This document shows, piece by piece, positions 8,967 through 19,182 of a stretch of DNA of 64,000 bases. Origin of the DNA: Piezodorus guildinii. Its lineage: Eukaryota; Arthropoda; Insecta; Hemiptera; Pentatomidae. The DNA lies in contig CM041297.1 of assembly GCA_023052935.1 (NCBI GenBank), forward strand, positions 8,839,327-8,903,326. Reading direction: 5' to 3'. The notes beneath the pieces are model-generated. The model did no database searches and had not been told where the DNA came from. It saw nothing but the letters and a program-made list of their open reading frames with translations. Numbering within the stretch: the first letter of the stretch is position 1; every line of letters begins with the position of its first letter. A program made the position numbers and the translations under genes.

Positions 8967-10934
8967 GTGTGCTCGCAGAGAGGCGACCGCACAGCAATAT
9001 GTAACAACATCCGAGGTAAGCAATGCTGGTTGCCTATAATTAAAGTGTCTGGGGGAGTGAAGTGCTTAGTAGATACGGGGAGTTCTAGCACCATAATGAC
9101 TCGGGAGGCGTTGGATAAGTTGTGCGATAGAGAGAGAGCAACTCAGATTCGAAAATGCGATTGCCAGCTAATTACATTGGGGGGACCGTGTAAGGTAGAG
9201 GGAGAAGCAGAGATCGATTTAGGTCGTTGGGTGGAAAAAGGGGGAACTTTAAAGGTACATATAGTGGGTAACTTGACCCGGGAATACCAGGTGATAGTGG
9301 GGTGCGACCTGCTAGGACGGGCAGGGGCAAGAGTTCGAAACAGCCAGGGGATCTGGAGCATTAGGCTCGGACAACAGACTTACAAATGTCGGGAACTCGT
9401 AAGTGGAAACAAGGCGCGGATAGGCGCGGTTAATAAAGTGGACGACTGGAGGGATCTAATCAGGGCGGAATTTGGCGACATTTTTTTTCGAGAAGGTGAG
9501 ATCTTAGGCGTGACGGGAAGGACGGTCCACGAGATCCCGCTGAAACAGGAACGGATCACTTATGTTAAGGAACGACGGTATCCTCAGGCGCTCCGCAAGC
9601 ACATTCGGGAGGAGTTGGACAGTCTGCTGGCACAGGGGATCATCGTTAACAGCACTTCGCCGTATAACAGCCCCTTATGGGCGGTGAAAAAGAAGGCGGT
9701 CCCAGGGGATAATACCGAACGGTACAGGGTGGTGATAGATTATCGGCTCCTAAACGATAACACTGTGGACGAACGTTATCCGATTCCGCGTTTTGAGGAT
9801 ATCTTAGACAGGCTGAGCGGAGCAGTGGTCTTTAGCACGTTAGATCTTAAAGCTGGCTATCATCAGATCAAGATGCACCCCCGGGATCAACCCAAAACGG
9901 CTTTTACCTTTGAAAGGGGGCACTACGAATTTACTAGGATGCCGTTCGGACTCAAGAACGCTCCCATTACATTCCAGAGACTGATGGACGAATTTTTGAG
10001 GGGCCTTGACGAAACTGTCTGTCAGGTCTATATGGACGACCTATTAGTCTTTAGTAGATCAGTGGACGAACATGTGGTACACTTGCGCCGGGTTTTTCAG
10101 AGGGTACGGCAGTTCGGTCTCAAATTGTCCAAGGAAAAGTCGACACTGGGGCAGGAGCAGATCAATTTCCTAGGACATACGATTTCTCGTGACGGTGTCA
10201 AGCCGGACGCTACGAAAGTGGAAGCGATTCGACGTATGGCAATTCCCCGGGATGTAAAAGGGATCCGTCGCCTCCTCGGAACACTTAACTATTATCGCCG
10301 GTTCGTTCCGGATATGGCGGAATATCTGGTCCCTATTAATAATTTGCTGAAAAAGGGGGCTAAGCTTGTCGTGACGCCGGTAATGGAACATAACATCCGT
10401 AAGTGCATGGATCGCTTACAGGCGGAGCCGGTACTAGCGTTTCCGGACTTTACTAAGCCGTTCACCATTACTACCGATGCTAGCGAATACGCGGTGGGGG
10501 CGGTCTTGTCACAGGATCACGACGGGGGCGATCGTCCCATGGCGCATGCGAGCAGGCGCCTCACAGACGCGGAGACCCGGTATAGTGCTTTGGAGCGGGA
10601 GTTGCTGGGTGTAGTGTGGGCAATAGAGCATTTTAGGCCCTACGTTTTCGGGAGGAAGTTCCGCGTCCACACCGATCACCGGCCGCTGCAATGGGTCGGG
10701 AAGCTAAAAGAGTCCTCGGCGAGGGTCGCGAGATGGAAGGAGTTTTTGGGTCAGTTCAACATCGAGATTGTCTATAAGTCTGGGAAGGACAACGTCGTAG
10801 CGGACTGGCTGTCGCGAGCGATTATGATCAATGCCGTAGAGGAAGGCGAGCCGTCCCGCGACGTGAGGCAGTTTTTTGAGCGAGTGGACACCAGACGGCG
10901 AGGGAGTAGCCGGTGGTGCAGGAGTACAGGGTGA
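8967..10934 (+). CDS. pol: Pol: protease, reverse transcriptase, RNase H
   Basis: 655 codons. Aspartic protease: C-L-V-D-T-G-S-S-S at residues about 34-42. Reverse transcriptase from about residue 200: L-D-L-K-A-G-Y-H-Q-I motif A, F-G-L-K-N-A-P-I-T-F-Q motif, and catalytic Y-M-D-D-L-L. RNase H: T-D-A-S-E-Y-A-V-G-A-V-L and later T-D-H-R-P-L-Q-W. It copies the RNA into DNA and cleaves the polyprotein. All catalytic residues that I can check are present. The frame runs out after RNase H at R-C-R-S-T-G, while the integrase continues in the +1 frame across the tttttt run at about 10871-10876. Confidence 0.95.
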   Translation: MCSQRGDRTAICNNIRGKQCWLPIIKVSGGVKCLVDTGSSSTIMTREALDKLCDRERATQIRKCDCQLITLGGPCKVEGEAEIDLGRWVEKGGTLKVHIVGNLTREYQVIVGCDLLGRAGARVRNSQGIWSIRLGQQTYKCRELVSGNKARIGAVNKVDDWRDLIRAEFGDIFFREGEILGVTGRTVHEIPLKQERITYVKERRYPQALRKHIREELDSLLAQGIIVNSTSPYNSPLWAVKKKAVPGDNTERYRVVIDYRLLNDNTVDERYPIPRFEDILDRLSGAVVFSTLDLKAGYHQIKMHPRDQPKTAFTFERGHYEFTRMPFGLKNAPITFQRLMDEFLRGLDETVCQVYMDDLLVFSRSVDEHVVHLRRVFQRVRQFGLKLSKEKSTLGQEQINFLGHTISRDGVKPDATKVEAIRRMAIPRDVKGIRRLLGTLNYYRRFVPDMAEYLVPINNLLKKGAKLVVTPVMEHNIRKCMDRLQAEPVLAFPDFTKPFTITTDASEYAVGAVLSQDHDGGDRPMAHASRRLTDAETRYSALERELLGVVWAIEHFRPYVFGRKFRVHTDHRPLQWVGKLKESSARVARWKEFLGQFNIEIVYKSGKDNVVADWLSRAIMINAVEEGEPSRDVRQFFERVDTRRRGSSRWCRSTG

Positions 10935-11643
10935 TGCGGAGTCGCCGGAAGACGGGAGCTCAGCGGACGATAGGCCAGTGGAAATGGAGGAAATTGACGA
11001 AATCGTCAATGATAAGCGTCGCCAGGTCATTTGGAAAACGCGAACCGAAGGGACGGTAAAAATCGAATATCGCACATATGGTAAGTGCAAAATTAATATA
11101 ATCTGGTCTCAACCGGGGGTTCGCGACGATCAAATTTGCAGGGCGTTGCTGGATGCATCGGAACCGGGGAAAGTGCACCACCTTTACGTGGGGAACGCTA
11201 CGATTTGGGACAAGGTTCGACGTATATGGCGCTGCGAGAGGATCGGTGTCGATCGGTCGTTTATCCGGTGCAGGTACTCTGTGGAAACGCTTCAGGACGA
11301 GGAGCGGCAGAAGGAGGTAACCCTCGCGTACCACCAGGGTAAAACCAACCACCGTGGTGTGAATGAAACATTACACGCGTTGCGTAGGAGGTATTTTTGG
11401 TGGGGGATGAATAAAACCATACAGGACACGATCGGTGCGTGTGAAGTGTGTCTGCGCACAAAATACGACCGTCACCCCCCACGGGGTATCCAGGAGGAGA
11501 CGCCTACAGGGGACGCGCCTCTCCAGGACCTCCAAATCGACACTTTCACCTGGAGGGGTTACAAGTGGGTCACCATTATCGACCTCTTTAGCAAGGTGGC
11601 CATGGGTATCAGGTGCTCGACAAGTCCGCAGAAGCAGTATTAG
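10876..11643 (+). pseudogene. Integrase, N-terminal part (frame-shifted from RT)
   Basis: Carries the HHCC zinc domain (Y-H-Q-G-K-T-N-H ... C-E-V-C) near residues 155-195 and the start of the catalytic core with the first Asp in L-Q-I-D-T-F. It is preceded by a variable acidic linker. The frame breaks at 'gccatggg/tatcagg' (about 11605), where the downstream core continues in another frame, a pattern expected from a one-base indel in or near a GGG run. The integrase inserts the cDNA into the host genome. Confidence 0.85.
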
Positions 11644-12290
11644 AGGCCCTTCACGTCTGGATGCAATTCTATGGCGTACCTGGGAGAATTTCCTCGGACG
11701 GGGGACGGGAATTCGATAACGTTGCGCTACGGGAAGAGGCGAAGCGTCTCGATATAGCGTGGCATTTCACAACGCCGGGTCATCCGAAAAGTAGGGGTAG
11801 CATTGAGAGGCTGCATAGCACTCTGAGCGATCACCTCCGTGTGTTTCAGGGCGAGAAGGGTTTGGAGCCGGACGTAGCTATGCGGAAGGCAATCGTGGCC
11901 TACAACCACTCCATCCACTCCGTCACTGGGTTCTCACCGAACGAGGTTTTATTCGGGTTGCATGGGCAGCGTCGCGACTGGATGGATACCACTGCGAACG
12001 AGCGTTGCGTCAGGGACATCGTGGCCAATAGGGTCGAGGTACGTAAAGTATGGGGCAAGGTGCGGCACAAGATACAACGGGAGAAATGTCGGCGAGTGGA
12101 GCGGGAAAACCTCAGACTGCGTGATCAGGTGGGCGACATCAAGATAGGTACTATCGTTTATCGCAAACTGTCCACTAACCGCGATCAGGGAACATAATCT
12201 CGTCACGATCGACAGTCTTCGAGAGCCTAAAAAGAGGCGCACAGTTCATATAGAACAGCTTAAGCTTCCAATATTAGATCCGCGCTAGCC
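11613..12290 (+). pseudogene. Integrase, catalytic core remainder and C-terminus
   Basis: Continues the core: S-S-D-G-G-R-E-F (second Asp) and K-S-R-G-S-I-E-R-L-H (catalytic Glu). Then A-Y-N-H-S-I-H and G-F-S-P-N-E-V-L-F-G, typical of Ty3/gypsy. This frame stops at 12197, but the last ~30 residues, rich in K/R and ending near 12288, carry on in another frame, so there is a further frame break at about 12190. No chromodomain is visible. Confidence 0.85.
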
Positions 12291-12750
12291 ACCGCGACCT
12301 GTCTTGCTCTCGCCTCTGCACGCCTCCTCGTTTCTCGTTGTGCAGTCCCGTCCATATTTTTTTTTTATTATATCAGTTTTTGTATTTCTGTTTGTGGTGG
12401 TGAGAATGTCAGTGCACCGTTTTTTATGAACTTTGTTCCTCATGTTATTTTTTCTTTTGATTTCGGTTAGTGTGTAGATATTGAGAAGTGGTATTGTAGT
12501 ATATATATTTTTTTTTCTTCTTCTTTCTCTTTTCTTTTTAAGTTTAAATGCAATTGTGTTTTTGTTTTTAGTGATAGTTCTGTGCAGATCTGTTATTTTC
12601 CTTTTTTCAATCATTTTAGCTTGTAAGATTGTAATTAAATTGTCATTGTAATTGTACAGTTAGTTTTGGATTGTAAGGTATCAAGGCTAAGGACTGCTCT
12701 CTCCATTTTGGTTGTGAGTTTCCAAAAAATTGTAGCGTATCTTTGTAAAC

Positions 12751-12762
12751 TGGTGGGGGGGG
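12751..12762 (+). promoter_or_regulatory. Polypurine tract
   Basis: tggtggggggggag directly abuts the 3' LTR and is the expected plus-strand primer site. Confidence 0.8.
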
Positions 12763-12945
12763 AGTTAAGGATAGGAGTCGGGCAGTATTAGCCTTAATAC
12801 CATCTTGGGATGTAAACAACATCCCAAACATATAAAAGGAGGATTACTTTCATGAATAAAGCAGTATTGTTTCTGGAACCGTGAGTGTTGTTTCTTCTTA
12901 ACCTTTTCCTTTTTTTTAATTCATTTGTCTCGACCAAGCATAACT
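12763..12945 (+). repeat. 3' LTR of Ty3/gypsy element
   Basis: 183 bp, the same as the 5' LTR on base-by-base reading, followed by tatc, the second half of the 4-bp target duplication. Confidence 0.93.
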
Positions 12946-12949
12946 TATC

Positions 12950-13755
12950 TCTAACGTGGTGATGATTTTTTACAATAAAATAAAATAATAATAACAAAAC
13001 ATAATCTGCTTTTACAAATGTACTCTGATTTCAAACTAAGTTCCAGCGGCAATCGAAAATTTATTTATTTTTCTCCCTTTTATCGGCAATACCTATTACT
13101 GAACTTTTTAAAAAATTTGTCAACGTTTCAGTCCAAATATGTAGATCATCTTCAAGATTAGAACCAAAGAAATATTAAATAAATTCAAATAATAATAATA
13201 ATAATAATAGGCTTACCGAACCCGGAGGTTCTCTGCCGATACTACTAAATACTGCCAACACAGATTCGAGCAATGATCACCGTTAAATCCCAAACCCCTA
13301 AGATAAGATTTAGTACCATCCTTCCATTCTTGGCCAATCTATTAGACACCTATTATTCGGTTCAGCAAATACTAAGTTGTTTTTTTTTCGAGATTCGTCC
13401 TTCACAGACCTTCACACAACTTTACTTACCAATTTGAGCAGCCGAGATGCTATCAACTCTCGTTTACAGACGAGGAATAAGCTCCGCTATTCCGCGTTGT
13501 GTAACCTTCTAAAACCAGAGCAGCCTCGTCTCTTTCTGGACTATATATCTTACGTAGTACCTTATTCTCGAAACAAATAAAAAAATAAAGCTCCGTAATT
13601 CCGTGTTGTGTAACCTTCGAAATTTATCAGATGCCTGATCCATTTTTGAACAAAATAAATACTATTTTTCTCATATGTGAGTGAATGAAAATATCGCAAA
13701 AATCTCTCATTACTAGATTATTAAACCAACTTATCTTATGTTTTTCTTATTAAAA
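12950..13755. other. No recognisable gene
   Basis: Includes a minus-strand hammerhead-like motif around 13122-13165 (complement cttgaagatgatc ... ggactgaaacgttgac), an (AAT)n tract at 13190-13208 and an open stretch at 13377-13580 that resembles no family I know. A ~35-bp segment around 13485-13510 (cgcgttgtgtaacctt) is repeated near 13590-13620. Confidence 0.4.
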
Positions 13756-13759
13756 TCTA

Positions 13760-14275
13760 GAATTTACTACAACACTTACTAGACAAACGTTCAAAACTTC
13801 CAATTCACTACAAAAAGCTCATTTATATCACTGTCATCAGACCCATCTGGACATATGGAATCGAGCTTTGGGGCTCTACTAAGCCATCTAATTCCTCCCG
13901 CATCCAATCCAAAATCCTTCGCAAAATCCTAAATGCTCCTTATTTCGTCACAAATAAAATCATCCATAACGACTTTAATATCCCATTTGTGGCAGACCTT
14001 TCTCGTACCAGATATACCACTTTTAATTCCAAACTCCCAACTCATATAAACCCTCTTGTCCGAAAGCTATAAACCTCACATATTCCTGACAACCCTCCGA
14101 GGCGATTGAAAAGAAGATGGCCTCGGGATCTACTTACTTAAATAAACATCGAAGTACTACCGCTGGGTAGTTTCTTCACAAGCCTTATACGCCTTTTATT
14201 ATGATTCATCACTTTTACTTATTGTATTTATGTAATATACAGTTGTAAAATTCAATAAAATATAAAATTAAAAAA
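13760..14275 (+). mobile_element. Jockey-type LINE relic, ORF2 C-terminus
   Basis: Encodes the end of a Jockey-type ORF2: Y-G-I-E-L-W-G-S, then I-L-R-K-I-L-N-A-P-Y, and the closing P-P-R-R-L-K-R-R-W-P-R-D-L. An in-frame stop interrupts it before the end. The 3' UTR ends in 'caataaaatataaaatt' and a poly-A run. Confidence 0.8.
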
Positions 14276-14629
14276 AAATCTAGAATATTTTTTTTAAAAA
14301 TATTTATCACACAATTTAAAAACTAGGAATGATATATTTTTGTATGATTTGGAACAAAATGAAACGTGAAAATCGTACCTATAGAAAATATTTTGTATTT
14401 CTAAATCGCGATTTTAAAAAAAGTGGTGTGTGCATTAGAGCTTGGGCGTGAACTTGTCTTAAATATGGAATTTCATTTTCGTCGATTAGCTTAGGTAGAA
14501 TTTAACAACGGAGGTAAGTTAAAGTCATGTTAATTTTTAAAACTTTGTTTTGAAATTAAAAATAATATCATCAGGGTTTACGCCTTTAACTCCATAAGAA
14601 CCAACAAACGTTATTAAGTTTCAATAAGT

Positions 14630-15400
14630 GTGAATTATGGTTCAATATTTTCAATATTGAACCTTTGTAATTGACGAAAACAATTATCGCTCCCCCTCAA
14701 AATTCGAGAACTTACGTTTTAAGATAAGCAGAATCTGAATAACGAAAAAAAAAATCGTTTGTCAGCCATCTGCCGAACGTCTTCCTCGGCTTTAAAATAA
14801 TTGGACTGATTTTTTTGAAATTTGGCCTGAAAATACGATAATCTAAACATCTAGACGTACATAAGTTGATATCCGCCCATAAGTTTTAAAATGGCGGCCG
14901 ATTAAATATGATTTAATTAAATAACTGAGTTATTATTGAAGATAGAGAAAAAATTATTAGTGTTTTTTAGCAACAAAAAAAAACGCAGATGATATAAAAA
15001 GATAAATAAAAGAATATTAAAAACAAATGTAATTTTACCCATAAATACGACTATAACTCAGTTTTTTTTTTAATAGAGTAAAAATCGTATTGAGTTTTTG
15101 GATGAGAAAACAGCGAAGAATAAAAGATAAGAAAAATTGATTTTCTTCAAAACGAAAAAAGAATCATTGAAATCAGTCTAGAAATAGCTGAGGTACACAG
15201 TTTTGAAATTAGCAGTGGTGATTGACTATTTTCCTTTGAATTATTTATTGCTTTTCATATTAGTTAATTGGCTATAAGCAATTATACCCTAATATAGTTA
15301 TTTTTAAATGATAAACCATTGTGTAATAACTTGCCAAGTTTTTGTTGTTTTTTTTCAGTGGAGCTAGCTTATGCATAGTACCAAGTTTAAATTAGCGCCT
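14630..15400 (+). repeat. Interspersed repeat family B, copy 1
   Basis: Shares landmarks with 30515-31595 (+), 55300-55745 (+) and a minus partial at 29070-29395: 'ttttcaatattgaaccttt', 'aaatttgag..cttacgtt', 'ggactgattttttt', 'aatggcggccgattaa', 'ataactgagttat', and an end in 'gaaattagcagtggtgat ... taaaccattgtgtaataa'. Non-coding. The small membrane-protein gene starts about 75-100 bp after its end. Confidence 0.7.
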
Positions 15401-15475
15401 CAATCGCTCCCCCTATTGTGAAGAACTTGAATAATAGTAAGAATAACAGATGATAGAGTGCGTTGTATGCAGGCA

Positions 15476-15512
15476 TATATAAATAGTCGCCATTTTAGAA
15501 CGCTTCAGTCTT
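15476..15512 (+). promoter_or_regulatory. TATA box and initiator of the membrane-protein gene
   Basis: tatataaat starts at 15476 and an arthropod initiator TCAGTC has its A at 15507, 31 bp downstream: textbook spacing. The predicted leader would be only 9 nt before the ATG at 15516. Confidence 0.75.
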
Positions 15513-15515
15513 GAG

Positions 15516-15893
15516 ATGGATCCCAGTCGTATCGGAATGGCCGCTCCCCGTGTCGACGGTTCGCCCCGTTCCATGCTCTTCAGCATCCTCATGTCCCTCT
15601 TCATCGTCATCCTCTTCCAGATCTCGGTTCCAGTGGTCATCTTCAACAAGGTCTCCGGCGTCAGCGAACATCTCCCGGACGTCAGTGGTAAGCTGGACAA
15701 CGGCACCGTTCCTCTTTACGTCGTGAGTGTTCGACAGATCGTCGATGACCACCGGGCTGTTCTTGTAACTTGGGGAGGATCTTTTCTCTTCCTGATGGCC
15801 GCCATGCTCGTCTGGTGCGCCAAGATGAAGGAGTTGGTGGTGAAGCTGCATACCAGATCCGTCTGCTTGCACCCGACCATTTTGTACCACTGA
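15516..15893 (+). CDS. Small two-helix membrane protein, unknown function
   Basis: 125 codons, intronless. Residues 1-18 are polar; 20-43 form a strong hydrophobic helix (L-F-S-I-L-M-S-L-F-I-V-I-L-F); then a ~45-residue loop containing an N-G-T glycosylation sequon; a second helix at about 83-100 (W-G-G-S-F-L-F-L-M-A-A-M-L-V-W); and a short basic tail. Codons are strongly G/C-ending in a region that is otherwise AT-rich, which supports real coding. A well-spaced TATA box and initiator lie directly upstream and aataaa lies at 16510. I chose the first ATG; M8 is an alternative. I recognise no family. The loop between the helices would lie on one side of a membrane, orientation unknown. It could be a host orphan gene or a captured mobile-element or viral gene. 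Confidence 0.8.
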   Translation: MDPSRIGMAAPRVDGSPRSMLFSILMSLFIVILFQISVPVVIFNKVSGVSEHLPDVSGKLDNGTVPLYVVSVRQIVDDHRAVLVTWGGSFLFLMAAMLVWCAKMKELVVKLHTRSVCLHPTILYH

Positions 15894-16184
15894 AGAAGAA
15901 GAAAGTGCAGCAAGATGGAAGATACCATTAAGTCTCCTGATAATCCCAGAATTCTTCAAATCTGAGATGAATCTTCACTATATTTTATTAATCCCTTTTA
16001 CCCGAGCAAGTTAAAAAATCCAAAAAAAATATAAAACTAAATATATATTATTATATGTGATAGACATTGCAGACTCCAAAGAGTACACTATGATATCTCT
16101 TCTATATTTCGACCATCTATAATCATCAAATTAGACAACAATTTTATTATTTTTCATACAATTCAAAATTTCCCAAACTATTGT

Positions 16185-18250
16185 ATTTTATAGTTACATG
16201 TAAGTTTTAAAATGTATTGTATTTATTTAACTGCTAAATTTTAAATTACTCAGTGTTTCAAAAACAAATTATATTGCTTATTATTTAAAATTATTAATAT
16301 GATTAAAATTTAATATTATAATATTTTTATGTATTAGTTAGAAAACAACTTTTTTGTAATTGTAAAAATTTCACATACAAACTAATACAATTATATTTTA
16401 TTTTTACATATAAGCTTTTAAAATTTTTTGTATTTACGTAACTGTTCAGGTTTTGTATTTAAAAAAATTGTCAAACTTTGGAGTATGTTATGTATTCACA
16501 TATATCTGAAATAAATGTTAAAAAATGTATTTGATTTCTTTTTTTTTTTATCCTTTTTATTATCCGTAACCTTTCATATTGAGTTATAACATTTAAAAAA
16601 TGAAGTAAATGACTTCAAATGTACTATACCCCCATAAAAATATATCAACAGTAAATCTAAAATTAAAATTAAACAACTTATCTATTTAAATAATAATTAT
16701 CATAACAATAAAGTAAAAGTATATCCAAGTATTTTATTAAAATATGCAAAAACAAATAGGATTTGTTTAATATTTACATGTATTTTTTTATTTAAGCTTA
16801 TCAGATTTTAATTTTGAAAAAATATATATATTTTAAAATAAACTTTCTAGATTTCAAAGAAAACTTTATTAAAATCATAGACTAGGAAAGGTTTTGATTA
16901 AGCAATATAATCACATAAAATGACTGAAATAAATTAATAAAATCAATTTGTTTTTTAATTTTTTTGCTTACCTTTTTTATTTTCTATAACCTCTCATACT
17001 GACTCATTATCATTTAAAAAATAAAATAAATTACTACTAATATACCATACCCCTATAAAAAAAATAGAAACAATTAAATTATGTATGTTCTGGATTATGG
17101 TAAGTTGCTATTTCAATAAATTTAATTTTGGATATATTCTCCTATCTAGATTCTTATTTTATACTTATTTAACTGTAATTATTTTTACACAAATTGATAG
17201 ACATTAACTATTACACATATTTACTAAATTTGGTTATATTATTTTAAGCTTTTTACTATGTTAAACAGTATTTTATAGTTATATGTTAGCTAATTATTTT
17301 ATTGCATTTATTTAACTGTTCAAATTATCTATTAAATCATGTTAATTGCATAAAATTAGATTACAACATTTAAACTAATAATTTTATAAAAATAAACGAA
17401 AAAGTATCAAATCAAAATAACATTTCTTAAAACTGGTATGTTAACAGAGTCATAATGATTAAATACCTTGGAGCAATTATAAACTCAAATGGAATAGAAA
17501 AGAAGGAATTGAATATAAAATAAAAAAAGAAAATTTGAAATAATTATAACATAAAATGATTTTCTAAAAAGTAAATAATCAGACATTTTAAAATAGTTGT
17601 TCTACTTCAAGCTTTATGTCGATTTGAATGTTCTAAGTATTTATAAATTATTATTAAAAAAAGGAATATTTTCAAAGACAAATGATTCTGTTCACATTCC
17701 TTATGTTTATAGTAAAATGAAATTATATGGTAGATTGTATTATACAATTTGAAGATTGTATATGTAAATTTAAAGAATAACTTTATTTATTTAGGCACTC
17801 AGATTTAGTTTTGATGAAAATAATGATATTTTTAGAAGGTTATATTGAGCACACATAACATATATATAGAAAACATGTATGGAATAAATAAATAAATTAG
17901 TTTTTTTGTTTTTTCACTCTTAATAATTAAGCTTAAGCTTTGATACTGAGTTATTAACATTTTTATTTGATTTTAATATATTTTTTGTTTGATTTTTACA
18001 ACTGTATATAATATATTTACAACAAGTAAAAGGGCTAAAATAACTATATTATCATTTAAAGATAAATTTCAAATTCACCTTAACCTTATAAAAATAGAAC
18101 AACAGTTGTACATGTAAGAATGTACTGGATTATGGTAATGACATTTACATTAGTTATATTTATAAAATTCAGATGAATAGTTATGAGATAAAGTTTAAAC
18201 TGAAGCACAGAAGTTTATACTTCAAAACATATCTGATCCCTTTGTGTAAT
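16185..18250. repeat. Degenerate tandemly repeated AT-rich tract
   Basis: Segments recur in the same orientation: 'gtatttatttaactg' at about 16214, 16427, 17163 and 17298; a 'ctatacccc.ataaaaa' block near 16625, 17043 and 18085; 'ctggattatggtaa' at about 17093 and 18125. Copies are far diverged and spaced irregularly (about 0.2, 0.4 and 1.0 kb). No coding potential. Confidence 0.45.
16510..16515 (+). terminator. Candidate polyadenylation signal of the membrane-protein gene
   Basis: aataaa about 620 bp after the stop codon, followed by T-rich sequence. It is the first canonical signal that I see downstream. Confidence 0.4.
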
Positions 18251-19167
18251 TTAGTTTGGTTTTATAAAATATCTTTGCATCATCAATATCTATTAAACTT
18301 TATGTAAAAACTGAATAAATACTTAATCAAATAGTTTTTATGCTAAAAGGAACACATAAATTATCGGAGAAATGGATGAATCAACCATAATTAACACTTG
18401 AAGCAGAAATAAAAAAAAAGGTATCAAAAGAAATACACATATATTGCTTACAAAAATAATTATACATATCATAACTATAATATTTAAGTAAGTAAGATCT
18501 TTGGTAATTAAATAAAGGATTTGCTTTATTTTAGTATAGTATAACTTTGAAAGCATTTTTAATTTGATGATGTTAAGATTATTCACAATACTAATAGTTC
18601 TTTCAGGATAGGTGTAAGATAATTTTTGTTATTTTAGCACTAAAAAATATTTAAGATACATTAGAATAATAAACATATAGATAGAAACACATTTTTTTTA
18701 TTCATTGACCTTGGAATGTTTTTAGAGTACAGTTTATTTATTCAAGGTAAATTTGTTTTAAAAATTTTCTTGAATTTTAGATATAACATTTTTTAATAAA
18801 ATTAAATTTATTATTGTAGTTCAAAACTATGTAAACAGTGTTATTTAGTGTATATTTTATCATTATTTTTAGAATCTGGTTAAAAATTCCTTAAGTACCC
18901 TATATCCAGGGTTCAATTACACAGAAATAATATAAGAATAGTATACCATTGATATTATGAAACGATATTCATAGTATCAAAAAATAAAAATAGATATTTA
19001 TTGGTTGGTTGTGTTTAATTATTTTTTTCAGAACTAATCAAATGAAATTCCAAAGAAAATATGTTTGCCAAAGAGGTTTGTCAATACAACAAGAATTAAC
19101 TTCTTATCATCTATCATCTAAAGTAGAATTTTTTTGATTTTCGTAGCATGTATCGTTCAATTTCATT
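18251..19167. other. AT-rich intergenic DNA, no gene seen
   Basis: No domain, repeat or signal that I can support. Confidence 0.4.
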
Positions 19168-19182
19168 AATAATATAAAAGCT

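Larger units (their letters stand above)
7416..12945 (+). mobile_element. Ty3/gypsy LTR retrotransposon, structurally complete
   Basis: 5530 bp with 183-bp LTRs that begin agtta and end taact, a 4-bp target duplication tatc (7412-7415 and 12946-12949), a primer binding site directly after the 5' LTR, a purine tract before the 3' LTR, and the order gag - zinc knuckles - protease - reverse transcriptase - RNase H - integrase. RT before integrase places it in Ty3/gypsy (Metaviridae). There is no env-like frame. The LTRs look identical, implying recent insertion, yet the coding region is split over several frames. GC content is clearly higher than the surroundings. Confidence 0.95.

Noticed and set aside
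7798..9094. Long minus-strand frames over gag
   Set aside because: Antisense shadows of the GC-rich Ty3/gypsy coding strand, no domain.
15495..15959. 154-codon open frame antisense to the membrane-protein gene
   Set aside because: Mirror of a GC-rich coding strand; the plus strand has G/C-ending codons, TATA/initiator and hydrophobic helices, the minus frame is D/E/H-rich noise.
18338..18586. 82-codon hydrophobic minus-strand frame, and a similar one at 19877-20104
   Set aside because: Low-complexity AT-rich sequence gives Ile/Phe/Tyr-rich frames by chance; no start context or promoter.
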